Of a DNA stretch of 40,283 nucleotides, positions 25,325-33,039 are shown piece by piece (position 1 is the first letter of the stretch; every line of letters starts with the position of its first letter). The DNA is taken from assembly GCA_964622625.1 (NCBI GenBank), contig CAZUUQ010000015.1, forward strand, positions 1 through 40,283, given 5' to 3'. A program made the position numbers and the translations under genes. This DNA comes from CAZCWM01 sp964622625. GTDB taxonomy: Bacteria; Planctomycetota; Phycisphaerae; Phycisphaerales; Phycisphaeraceae. Below the pieces are notes generated by a model. It was not told where the DNA came from, did not search any database, and was given only the letters and a program-made list of their open reading frames with translations.

Positions 25325-26641
25325 ATGAGCCACATGATCGGTAGACACGCCATGCCAAAGGCTGCCACAGCCGATCCGTCCACGCCCCGGCGCGTCGCTC
25401 TGGTGTGTCCGGAGTGGCCGCCGGGCAGCAAAGCCAACGGCATCGTCTCGTACACCAGTGACATCCGCGATGGCATGCGGCAACTGGGTGCCGATGTCTG
25501 GGTCATCACACGCTCACTGTCCGGTGAAGTGTCCGATCCTGACGTCTGCCTGGCGCCGCGGCCGGACATCCATCCCAGCGCGCTGCAGCGCCGACTTGCG
25601 CGGCTGCGCATCCGTCTCCACGGTGAAGGATCACAGAGGCGCATCGATGCGCAGGCCGTCGCCAAGGTGATCCGACGGCTGACACGGCGACACGGGCTGC
25701 AACTGGTTGAATCCGAGGAGTCCGGCGGGTTGGCGGCCTATTTTGCGGCGACTTCACCGGTGCCGATTGTCCTGCGCCTGCACGGGCCCTGGTTCATCAA
25801 CGGTGTGGTGCTGGGCCTGCCTGAGGACGAAGTGTTTCACCGTCGCGTTGACGACGAAGGCCGCGCCATCGCGGCCGTCGCCGGTCTGACCGTCCCCACC
25901 CGTAATCTGCTCGACCGCGTCCGCCGCCACTATGGCCTGGCGCTCGACAACGCCGCCGTCATCCCTAATCCGATTCGGCAGATCGAACCGGCACAGCGAT
26001 GGTCGCTGAACCACGCGGACGCAAAGCGAATTCTATTCATTGGCCGCATTGACCGGCTCAAAGGGGCCGACCTGGTGATTCGCGCTTTCGCGAATCTCGC
26101 GGCTGCGGACCCGCAATTCACCCTGGTGCTTGTGGGGCCGGATCGCGGGCTGACCGATGACGACGGCCGAACGTGGAGCTATGAGGAGTATCTGCGCCGC
26201 CATGTGCCCGCGGATGTCCGCCCCCGTATCAACTGGCTGGGCCAGCAGCCGCGGGATCAGCTTGACGAACTGCGCCGCCGGTCCCTGGTGACGGTGGTCG
26301 CTTCGCGCTACGAGAATTTCCCGTATACCGCTCTGGAGGCGATGGCCATGGGCTGCCCCTTGGTCACTGCGTCAGTCGGCGGCCTGAGTGAGATCATTCA
26401 GGACAACCGCAACGGCCTGGCTTTCACCGCCGGCGATGAGCAGCATCTGGCGGCGCAATTGCGTGTCCTGCTCGAGCATCCCGCGCGGACGGCCGAACTG
26501 GGCCGCCAGGCGGCCGCGGACGCCTTCCAGCGCTACCGTCCCGAAGCCGTCGCCCGGCAGACCCTCGATTACTATGCGAAAACCATCGAGTCGGCGCACG
26601 GTCGTGGCAGCCCAGTGATCCCGCATGAACATCATTGCTGA
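25325..26641 (+). CDS. GT4 family glycosyltransferase
   Basis: About 438 residues; ATG at 25325, with ATGs at 25334 and 25352 as alternatives. It opens VALVCPEWPPGSKANGIVSY (the UDP-sugar glycosyltransferase start), then VLRLHGPWFINGVVLGLPED, and the donor domain has RILFIGRIDRLKGADLVIRA, FTLVLVGPDRGL and ASRYENFPYTALEAMAMGCP with the E-x7-E glutamates. The reading frame overlaps the O-antigen gene by 17 bases, so both are translated from one mRNA. Expected to add one sugar of the repeat unit on the cytoplasmic side of the membrane. Confidence 0.92.
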   Translation: MSHMIGRHAMPKAATADPSTPRRVALVCPEWPPGSKANGIVSYTSDIRDGMRQLGADVWVITRSLSGEVSDPDVCLAPRPDIHPSALQRRLARLRIRLHGEGSQRRIDAQAVAKVIRRLTRRHGLQLVESEESGGLAAYFAATSPVPIVLRLHGPWFINGVVLGLPEDEVFHRRVDDEGRAIAAVAGLTVPTRNLLDRVRRHYGLALDNAAVIPNPIRQIEPAQRWSLNHADAKRILFIGRIDRLKGADLVIRAFANLAAADPQFTLVLVGPDRGLTDDDGRTWSYEEYLRRHVPADVRPRINWLGQQPRDQLDELRRRSLVTVVASRYENFPYTALEAMAMGCPLVTASVGGLSEIIQDNRNGLAFTAGDEQHLAAQLRVLLEHPARTAELGRQAAADAFQRYRPEAVARQTLDYYAKTIESAHGRGSPVIPHEHHC

Positions 26642-28016
26642 AATCGCGCTGTACGGATTCATTTTCTTCGCCCTGGCGGTGTTCTCCATCCTGCCGCCGC
26701 GAAAGGCGGTGATCACCTGTCTGCTTATAGGCTGGCTGTTTCTACCCGTGGCCGGCATCCGCTTCTACGGCCTGCCCAACTTCACGAAATACTCCGCCAT
26801 CGCCTTCGCGTGTCTGACGATGGTCGCCGTCTTCGACACAGCCAGACTGCTGAGCTTTCGGCCCCACTGGGTCGATCTGCCCATATTGGTCTGGTGCTTC
26901 TGTCCGATGGCGTCTTCGCTGGCCAACAACCTGGGCATGTATGACGGCGCATCGGAAACCACGCAACAGATCCTCACGTGGGGCATCCCGTATTTGATGG
27001 GGCGCCTGTATTTCGCCGACCTCCCCGGCCTGCGGGCCATGCTGATCGGCATCCTTGTCATCAGCATCATCTATGTGCCGCTGTGCCTCTGGGAGGCCCG
27101 TACCAGTCCGCAACTGCATCGCCAGATCTACGGATTCATGCCCAGCAGCTTTCTTCAGCAGATTCGCGGCGGCGGCTATCGGCCGGTGGTTTTTATCGGG
27201 CACGGGCTGGGCGTGTCGGCATGGATGAGCATGGCCGTGGTCATTGCCGTCTGGGTGTGGAAGACCGGGGCGACGCGGCACGTGCTCGGCCTGCCGAACA
27301 GCGTGGCCGCGGCGATTGTGAGCCTGGGCCTGCTGGTCACCCGATCGGTCAGCGGGCTTATCCTGACCACCTTTGGGGCCATGGTCCTGTGGTCCATTGC
27401 GGTCACGCGCACGACGCTGCCTTTCCTGCTGCTGTGTCTGCTGCCATTCGTCTATGTGGCGACTCGTGCAATCGATGTCTTCCCCACGCAGCCGTTCATC
27501 AATGCGGCCGCTGTGGTCAGTGACGCGCGGGCGCAGTCACTGGAGTTTCGCTTCGACAACGAGGAAAGGCTCGTCAAGAAGGCCATGGGGCGCCCCATCT
27601 TCGGCTGGGGCGGCTGGGGGCGTTCGCGCGTCTATGACCAGTACGGCAAGGATATTTCCGTAACTGACGGCCTGTGGATCATCGCCATAGGCAAGCACGG
27701 AGCCGTGGGCGTGGTGTCATTGCTGCTGGTCTATACGCTGCCGCCGATCCTGGTAGCACGGCGCCTGCCGGCCACAGCCTGGCGGCTGGCGGAGTATGCG
27801 CCGGTCGCAATCACGGCCGTGCTGCTGCTGCTGACAGCCATCAACGCCCTGCCCAACGCCCCATCGGATCCCATCCGTCCGGCCTTGGCGGGCGGCTTGG
27901 GGGCCTTGGCCCTGCAACTGCGGATGCTGTCTCCCCGGCGTGTGCCCCAGGCTGATCAACTCGAGAGGCAGCGAACGCCGGCACCACCAGTCGCTGCCGG
28001 GCGGACCACGCCCTAG
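26625..28016 (+). CDS. O-antigen ligase/polymerase-like membrane protein
   Basis: This 463-residue protein has about ten or more hydrophobic helices, beginning MNIIAEIALYGFIFFALAVF. In the middle come GFMPSSFLQQIRGGGYRPV and a large extracytoplasmic loop with EFRFDNEERLVKKAMGRPIF and GWGGWGRS. This loop resembles the Wzy_C/WaaL domain, in which Arg and His residues of the loop serve catalysis. It could polymerise lipid-linked repeat units or ligate them to an acceptor. The C-terminus is a proline/arginine-rich cytoplasmic tail. It overlaps the upstream GT4 gene by 17 bases and is the last gene of the + strand set. Confidence 0.88.
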   Translation: MNIIAEIALYGFIFFALAVFSILPPRKAVITCLLIGWLFLPVAGIRFYGLPNFTKYSAIAFACLTMVAVFDTARLLSFRPHWVDLPILVWCFCPMASSLANNLGMYDGASETTQQILTWGIPYLMGRLYFADLPGLRAMLIGILVISIIYVPLCLWEARTSPQLHRQIYGFMPSSFLQQIRGGGYRPVVFIGHGLGVSAWMSMAVVIAVWVWKTGATRHVLGLPNSVAAAIVSLGLLVTRSVSGLILTTFGAMVLWSIAVTRTTLPFLLLCLLPFVYVATRAIDVFPTQPFINAAAVVSDARAQSLEFRFDNEERLVKKAMGRPIFGWGGWGRSRVYDQYGKDISVTDGLWIIAIGKHGAVGVVSLLLVYTLPPILVARRLPATAWRLAEYAPVAITAVLLLLTAINALPNAPSDPIRPALAGGLGALALQLRMLSPRRVPQADQLERQRTPAPPVAAGRTTP

Positions 28017-28153
28017 CACCGCGTCGATGCCACGGCAATCTTTATACGGCCGCGTGACGGGCCGCTTGTCCGACTCGATGCCAACAACATTCCACCGCGG
28101 GTCCGGCTGGTCTCAACCCGCCGAGGTCGTCACGCGTGATGCGTGTTGCCGAC

Positions 28154-28693
28154 TTAGTTGTCCTCGCCTTCGGGCAGCAATTCGCCGTCGACTTCGCCTG
28201 GTTCCGCGTTCTTGGCTGTCTCGGCCTCCGCCTCCATGGGTTTGTCGGACACGACCCACAGCTTGATCTCAGTTTTCAGGTCGCTGGCCAACTGGACGGG
28301 GATCATGTACGAGTCCAGCCGCTTGATCTGCTCGCCGACACGGACAGCCCGGTCCTCGATCTCGAATCCCTCCGCCCGCAGAACCTGGGCGATGTCGTGC
28401 TGCGACACACCGCCGAAGAGCACGCCCTGCTCATTGGCTGAACGCTCGAGCGTGATTTCAAAGCCGTCGAGCTTCCCGAGCATCGCCTCCTGGGCGGCCC
28501 GCTTGCGGCGCAGCTCCTCCTCGACCTGGCGGCGCCGTTCCGCGAGCCTCTCGATCGCCTTGGGGCTGGGCGTGGTCGCCAGGCGCCGGGGCAGCAGGAA
28601 ATTGCGGGCGTAGCCGGGCTTGACCCGCACGACGTCGCCGACGATGCCCAGGTTGTCCACGTTTTCGGTCAGAAGCAGTTCAACCGGTTTCAT
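28154..28693 (-). CDS. rplI: Ribosomal protein L9 (bL9)
   Basis: This 179-residue protein starts at the ATG at 28693. The conserved N-terminal domain is seen as MKPVELLLTENVDNLGIVGD and VVRVKPGYARNFLLPRRLA; the connecting helix IERLAERRRQVEEELRRKRA and the C-terminal domain follow. L9 binds domain V of 23S rRNA at the L1 stalk base and keeps frame. The protein is about 30 residues longer than the usual bL9, with an acidic tail (EAEAETAKNAEPGEVDGELL and on). The usual bacterial neighbour rpsR is not found between this gene and ssb. Transcribed with ssb and rpsF from the promoter at about 30072-30100. Confidence 0.97.
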   Translation of the reverse strand: MKPVELLLTENVDNLGIVGDVVRVKPGYARNFLLPRRLATTPSPKAIERLAERRRQVEEELRRKRAAQEAMLGKLDGFEITLERSANEQGVLFGGVSQHDIAQVLRAEGFEIEDRAVRVGEQIKRLDSYMIPVQLASDLKTEIKLWVVSDKPMEAEAETAKNAEPGEVDGELLPEGEDN

Positions 28694-28734
28694 GTTGTCC
28701 TTCCCTTTCGTTCGCCGTCCCCGCAAGTCCGCCC

Positions 28735-28887
28735 TCAGGCGGCTGCGCGGCAGCGATCGAAGTTAGACGCCGACTTGCCGCGATCGGGATACGCCTCCCG
28801 GCGGCCTCGCGACGCCAGCATGAGCTTGCGTAGTGCGTCAGCTTTGACGGCGGCGCATCGATCCCGAGCCAGACCGAGGGCGGCCAT
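28735..28887 (-). CDS. Possible small ORF between ssb and rplI
   Basis: A 50-residue frame starts at ATG 28887, only 8 bases after the ssb stop, and ends 41 bases before rplI. It begins MAALGLARDRCAAVKADALR, then KLMLASRGRREAYPDRGKSA: amphipathic and basic, with one or two Cys. It is not S18, whose zinc-binding Cys and Arg-rich RNA motifs are absent. There is no ribosome-binding site, so it could be chance. Its position in a ribosomal-protein operon is the only argument in its favour. Confidence 0.25.
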   Translation of the reverse strand: MAALGLARDRCAAVKADALRKLMLASRGRREAYPDRGKSASNFDRCRAAA

Positions 28888-28895
28888 CGCACTTG

Positions 28896-29369
28896 TCAAA
28901 ACGGAATGTCATCCTCGTCCATGGGGGCATGCGCGTCGGCCGGCGGCGCTGCGGCGCCTCCCCCGGCCGCACGCGGCGCCGGCCGGCTGCGCGGCTGCGC
29001 GCCCCCGCCGCTGTCGCCGCCCCGGACCTCGCCGTCGCCGCGGCTGTCGATGAACTGGAAGCTCTCGATCACCACTTTCATCCGCGAGCGGTTCTGGCCT
29101 TCCTTGTCCTGCCACTGGTCCAGTTTCAGGCGGCCTTCAATAAACACCGGCCGACCTTTGCGCAGATACTGATTGATCACCTCGGCCTGGCGGCCGAAGC
29201 TCTCGCAATCCACGAACGTCGTCTCTTCCTGCTGCTCTCCCTGCTGGTTTCGCCATTGCCGGTTGATCGCCAGGCCGATGTTCACCACCGCCGTGTTGCT
29301 GGGCAGATAGCGCAGCTCGGGGTCACGGGTCAGGTTGCCCATAAGCAGCACTTTGTTGTAGCTCGGCAT
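28896..29369 (-). CDS. ssb: Single-stranded DNA-binding protein
   Basis: This 157-residue protein starts at the ATG at 29369 with CAGGAGACGGTC upstream. The OB-fold runs from SYNKVLLMGNLTRDPELRYL to MKVVIESFQFID, with the conserved QWQDKEGQNRSRM and aromatic residues Trp/Phe that stack with bases. A Gly/Pro-rich disordered linker follows (GGDSGGGAQPRSRPAPRAAG) and the C-terminus is MDEDDIPF, the acidic tip that recruits DNA-replication and repair proteins. SSB binds exposed DNA strands in replication, recombination and repair. It sits between rpsF and rplI, an ancient order, although rpsR is absent here. Confidence 0.97.
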   Translation of the reverse strand: MPSYNKVLLMGNLTRDPELRYLPSNTAVVNIGLAINRQWRNQQGEQQEETTFVDCESFGRQAEVINQYLRKGRPVFIEGRLKLDQWQDKEGQNRSRMKVVIESFQFIDSRGDGEVRGGDSGGGAQPRSRPAPRAAGGGAAAPPADAHAPMDEDDIPF

Positions 29370-29431
29370 GACCGTCTCCTGGGGACGATATGCGGCAGGC
29401 AACGGGCAGCCGCCGCCTGACTGTAACCACT

Positions 29432-29920
29432 TCAGTCACGCGAACCCGAGCGAGCGGGCGTGGCATTCCTCACATCATCGTCATCGCTCGCCGCGGGATC
29501 GGTGTCGCTTCCGTGATCGCCTTCGCTGTCGTCACCATCTTCCGTTCCGCTGCCGCCGCGCAGCTTGGATTCCGCCCTGCTGTCCGCCTCCTTGCGAAGC
29601 ACCTCCAGTTCAACTTCGCCGATGTGATCGGCCCGGATGGTCATCATCCGCAGCACGTGCTCCGACAGATTGCAGTCACGTTCGAGGTTGACCAGGCGGC
29701 TGGCCTGGGCGCGGAAATAAGCCAGGATGTACAACCCCCGCTTCTGCCCGCGAATCGGATACGCGAGGCGGCGGTCGTCCCACTTCTGCAGCAGTACAAT
29801 TTCCGCCTCAATGCGCGTCAGCAGCTCGCTGACGTGTGCCAGCGCCCCGGCCAGATCCGATCCGCCAGCCTGGGTGATGATGAACAAGCCTTCGTAAAGG
29901 TGAACCCGTCCGTCGTCCAT
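29432..29920 (-). CDS. rpsF: Ribosomal protein S6 (bS6) with long acidic tail
   Basis: This 162-residue protein starts at the ATG at 29920. Residues about 6-110 are the S6 ferredoxin-like fold: LYEGLFIITQAGGSDLAGAL, WDDRRLAYPIRGQKRGLYIL and LERDCNLSEHVLRMMTIRAD. S6 binds 16S rRNA helix 22 together with S18 in the central domain of the 30S. The C-terminal 50 residues are strongly acidic (GTEDGDDSEGDHGSDTDPAA, SDDDD), much longer than in most bacteria; E. coli S6 ends in a short poly-Glu tail added by RimK. It is the first gene of the rpsF-ssb-rplI set, with a leader of about 145 bases. Confidence 0.96.
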   Translation of the reverse strand: MDDGRVHLYEGLFIITQAGGSDLAGALAHVSELLTRIEAEIVLLQKWDDRRLAYPIRGQKRGLYILAYFRAQASRLVNLERDCNLSEHVLRMMTIRADHIGEVELEVLRKEADSRAESKLRGGSGTEDGDDSEGDHGSDTDPAASDDDDVRNATPARSGSRD

Positions 29921-30222
29921 GGTGGTGCAACTCCGTGTCGATCGCCCGGTGGTCGGGGTGACGCCCCCCGACTCCGGACCCGCCAAGGTTCCGGTGAAAC
30001 AGCACTTGCGCCGTCAATGGCCGAGCCATTCCACCGCCTGCGCGGGCCGGGCGATGCTTGGGGAATCCCTGAGTTTATCCGACACCCCTGCAAGGGGCAA
30101 ACAGCGTGCAATGCTGGCCGCCGGTCCGCTTGACCGATGGGATCGGGCGTTTCATACTTGCCGGCTGCCCGCCTTTGTCCGTCTTCCTTCCAGGCCGCAG
30201 GGCCATCGGCTCAGGAGTGATG
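29921..30222. promoter_or_regulatory. Divergent intergenic region, rpsF leader and promoter
   Basis: This 302-base stretch separates rpsF (-) from the PQQ-propeller gene (+). On the - strand TTGCCC (30095-30100) and TAAACT (30072-30077) are 17 bases apart, a good -35/-10 pair for the rpsF operon, with start of transcription near 30065. The leader contains a GTCGGGG-N7-CCCCGAC hairpin (29952-29972) followed by CACCGGGCG. S6 and S18 autoregulate through an mRNA hairpin with a CCG bulge in other bacteria, so an analogous control is possible but unproven. CCCCTGCAAGGGG (30085-30097) lies in the promoter spacer and could be an operator. Nothing clear is seen for the + strand gene. Confidence 0.5.
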
Positions 30223-31359
30223 ATGCCCATGACGCTCTTCAAGCCTCCGCGGTGTATGTCGCGCCTTGCTGGCGTCCCGCTGCTGTTGCTGCTGACTGCG
30301 GTGCTCGCCGCAAGCGCAGGCTGCGAGAGCGAGCCGAAGATTGACCCGTTTCGCACCGGGCTGGTCTACCCGCTGGACGCTCGCCGTCTGGGGTTCAGCA
30401 AACTGTGGCGCGTCGATCTGCGCGTCCCGTCGCCCGCTCGCCTGACTCAGGCCCAGATCCTCGGCGATCTGCTGGTGACCGTCGAGGAACCAGGCAACAT
30501 CATCACCGCCATCGAGGTCGGCACGGGCAAAGTGCTTTGGCACCGCCAGATCGGCAAGCCCGGCGCGGAAGTCTTCGTTCCGCGGCGGCTCGATGACCGC
30601 CTGCTGCTGAACACGGAAACCACGCTCTTCATCCTCGACGCCCGCACCGGCAAGCCGCTGCAAAGCAATGCGCTCAAAGCCGTGGCCACCACACCCATGG
30701 TGCTCTACGGACAGACCGCGATCTTCGCCGGGGCCGACGGCCACGTGTTCGCGCAGGACATCGCCACCGGCCGCGACGTCTGGACCTACCGCGTCGAGGC
30801 CAACCTCGATCTGCCACCCGCGATCTGGGATGACAACCTGATGATCGTGGACATCCGCGGCGTGTATCGCTTGCTATCGGCCCGCGACGGCACACCGCAG
30901 TGGACCGGCCGCACCTTCGCGCGTAGTGCCGCTCGACCCATCATCAGCGCCTGGGGGCCGTTCATCCCCAGCCAGGACACGATCCTGTACGCCCTCAATC
31001 TGGCGGACGGCTCGGATCGCTGGCAGTTCCACGGAACCACGCCGCTGAATCAGGATCCTGTCCTGCTGGACCAGACACTCTACCAGCCCCTGGGCCGCCG
31101 CGGCCTGGTCGCCCTTGAGCCCCAAAGCGGACAGGTGCTCTGGCGCCTGGATGAACCCGCACAGCCCATGGCGCACAGCGGCGCCCACGTCGTGCTCTAC
31201 AGCCGCCCGCGCCTGCGCCTGGCCGACAGACAGACCGGCATGGTCGTCGCTGAAGCGATCGTCGGCGATCTGCTGACCATCGTCGGACTCGATGACGGCA
31301 GTCTCATACTCGTATCCGCCACCGGACAGATTGAGCGCCTCGATCGCCTCCAACAGTGA
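30223..31359 (+). CDS. PQQ-like beta-propeller lipoprotein
   Basis: About 378 residues. ATG at 30223 lies 5 bases after AGGAG; 30220 and 30229 are in-frame alternatives. The signal is LAGVPLLLLLTAVLAASAGC with Cys34 as a probable lipid anchor, though the -3 residue is Ser rather than Leu, a weak lipobox. The rest is a beta-propeller of PQQ-like repeats: LLVTVEEPGNIITAIEVGTG, KVLWHRQIGKPG, ARTGKPLQS, ATGRDVWTYRVE, ARDGTPQWTGRT, LADGSDRWQFHG and PQSGQVLWRLDEP. It resembles BamB and similar outer-membrane or periplasmic scaffold proteins. No PQQ-dependent dehydrogenase active-site residues are seen. It is followed 55 bases later by purH. Confidence 0.82.
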   Translation: MPMTLFKPPRCMSRLAGVPLLLLLTAVLAASAGCESEPKIDPFRTGLVYPLDARRLGFSKLWRVDLRVPSPARLTQAQILGDLLVTVEEPGNIITAIEVGTGKVLWHRQIGKPGAEVFVPRRLDDRLLLNTETTLFILDARTGKPLQSNALKAVATTPMVLYGQTAIFAGADGHVFAQDIATGRDVWTYRVEANLDLPPAIWDDNLMIVDIRGVYRLLSARDGTPQWTGRTFARSAARPIISAWGPFIPSQDTILYALNLADGSDRWQFHGTTPLNQDPVLLDQTLYQPLGRRGLVALEPQSGQVLWRLDEPAQPMAHSGAHVVLYSRPRLRLADRQTGMVVAEAIVGDLLTIVGLDDGSLILVSATGQIERLDRLQQ

Positions 31360-31414
31360 CACGGCATGCCCCGATGACACGTAATAGACCCCCCAACCAT
31401 CGCAAGGACAGGTG

Positions 31415-32998
31415 ATGAGCGAACTGGTGCCCGTCAAGCGAGCCCTGATCTCCGTCAGCGACAAGACGGACCTTGTGCCCTTCGCCCGCAAGCTGGCGCA
31501 GCTCGGCGTCACGATCATCTCCACCGGCGGCACCGCCCGCGCCTTGACCGAAGCCGGCATCACCGTCGTGCCCATCGACCAGGTCACCGGCTTCCCGGAG
31601 ATGATGGACGGCCGCCTCAAGACCCTGCACCCGCGCGTGCACGGCGGCCTGTTGGCCCTGCGTGACAACCCCGCGCATGTCCAGGCCATGACCAAACACG
31701 GCATCGAGCCGATCGACCTGGTCTGCGTCAACCTTTACCCCTTCGAGCAGACCATCGCCAGAGAGGGCGTGACGGACGCCCAGGCCATCGAGCAGATCGA
31801 CATCGGCGGCCCGTCCATGGTCCGCAGCGCCGCCAAGAACCACCGCTACGTCGCCGTCGTCACTGAACCGGCGCAATACGACCGCGTCATCAGCGACCTC
31901 AACACCTGCGGCGGGGCCACAAGCCTGGAACTGCGCCAGTGGCTGGCATCGGCGGCTTTCGCCCGCACAGCCGCATACGATATGAACATCGCCGCGTGGA
32001 TGAGCGACCGCCAGACCGCCCGCTTCCCGGATCCGCTGGTGCTGCGCCTCGACCGTCTGCCCGTCGAGCTGCGCTACGGCGAAAACCCCCATCAGAACGG
32101 CGCGGTCTACCGCGATCCGCGCTGGCGCGAGCCGGGCGTGCTCACGGCCCGGCAGTTGCACGGCATCCCGCTGTCCTACTGCAACCTCTACGACGCTGAC
32201 GGCGCGCTCGAACTGGTCAAGGAAATCGATCCCGCCCGCCACGCCGCCGCAGCCGTCATCAAGCACGCCAATCCCTGCGGCTTCGCCGTCGCTGATGATC
32301 TGCCCACCGCGTTCCAGAAGGCCTATGACGGCGATCCCATCGCGGCCTTCGGCGGGATCATCGCCCTCAACCGCGCCATCGACGCGGCCACAGCCGAACG
32401 TATTACGGCCGTGAAGCACAAGCTCGACGTCATTCTCGCCCCAGCCTATGAAGCCGACGCTCTGCAACTGCTGCGGGACCGCTGGAAGAACGTGCGTCTG
32501 TTGGAGATCGGCCCGCTGCCGGCGCCGACGACCCGCACGACGGCTGTGGTCTACAAACAGGTCACCGGCGGGTTGCTGGCCCAGGACCGCGATCTGACCG
32601 CTTTCGACCCATCGCAGTGGCAGCATGTGGCCGGCCCGCGGCCCGCAACGGGCACGCTGCTCGACATGACGCTGGCCATGATGGCCGTCAAGCACCTCAA
32701 ATCCAATGCCGTCTGCCTGGTGCGTGACGCCATGCTCGTCGGCGCCGGAGCCGGACAGATGGACCGCCTGGCCTGCTGCCGCATCGCGGTGGACAAGGCC
32801 GGCGAGCGGGCTGGCGATGCGGTGGCCGCCTCCGACGCTTTCTTCCCCTTCCGCGACGGGCCGGACATTCTCATCAACGCCGGCGCCCGCGCCATCGTCC
32901 AGCCGGGCGGCTCGGTCAAGGACGAAGACACCATCGCCGCCTGCCGCGAGGCCGACGTCACGCTCATGTTCACCGGCCGGCGGCACTTCCGGCATTGA
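31415..32998 (+). CDS. purH: Bifunctional AICAR formyltransferase/IMP cyclohydrolase
   Basis: This 527-residue cytosolic enzyme starts at the ATG at 31415, with AAGGA about 6 bases upstream. The N-terminal MGS-like IMP cyclohydrolase domain has ISTGGTARALTEAGITVV, DQVTGFPEMMDGRLKTLHPR and SAAKNHRYVAVV. The formyltransferase domain has LRYGENPHQNGAVYRD, the catalytic KHANPCGFAVADDLPTAFQK, YDGDPIAAFGGIIALNR, LKSNAVCLVRD and DAFFPFRDGPDILINAGARA. It performs the last two steps of IMP synthesis. Length and motif order are standard and all catalytic motifs are intact. Confidence 0.98.
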   Translation: MSELVPVKRALISVSDKTDLVPFARKLAQLGVTIISTGGTARALTEAGITVVPIDQVTGFPEMMDGRLKTLHPRVHGGLLALRDNPAHVQAMTKHGIEPIDLVCVNLYPFEQTIAREGVTDAQAIEQIDIGGPSMVRSAAKNHRYVAVVTEPAQYDRVISDLNTCGGATSLELRQWLASAAFARTAAYDMNIAAWMSDRQTARFPDPLVLRLDRLPVELRYGENPHQNGAVYRDPRWREPGVLTARQLHGIPLSYCNLYDADGALELVKEIDPARHAAAAVIKHANPCGFAVADDLPTAFQKAYDGDPIAAFGGIIALNRAIDAATAERITAVKHKLDVILAPAYEADALQLLRDRWKNVRLLEIGPLPAPTTRTTAVVYKQVTGGLLAQDRDLTAFDPSQWQHVAGPRPATGTLLDMTLAMMAVKHLKSNAVCLVRDAMLVGAGAGQMDRLACCRIAVDKAGERAGDAVAASDAFFPFRDGPDILINAGARAIVQPGGSVKDEDTIAACREADVTLMFTGRRHFRH

Positions 32999-33039
32999 CG
33001 GCCATGCGGATCATCGCGCAACGCACCCGCTGAATCGCC

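Noticed and set aside
28130..28139. Palindrome TCACGCGTGA as a terminator after rplI
   Set aside because: Arms too short and no U-tract; I see no clear terminator between the convergent genes.
28694..28895. Possible rpsR (S18) gene between ssb and rplI
   Set aside because: No S18 Cys/Arg-rich motif in the - strand frame I translated from this interval.
31304..32995. Long open frame on the - strand opposite purH
   Set aside because: Antisense shadow of a well-conserved enzyme gene; composition is typical of codon-bias mirror frames.
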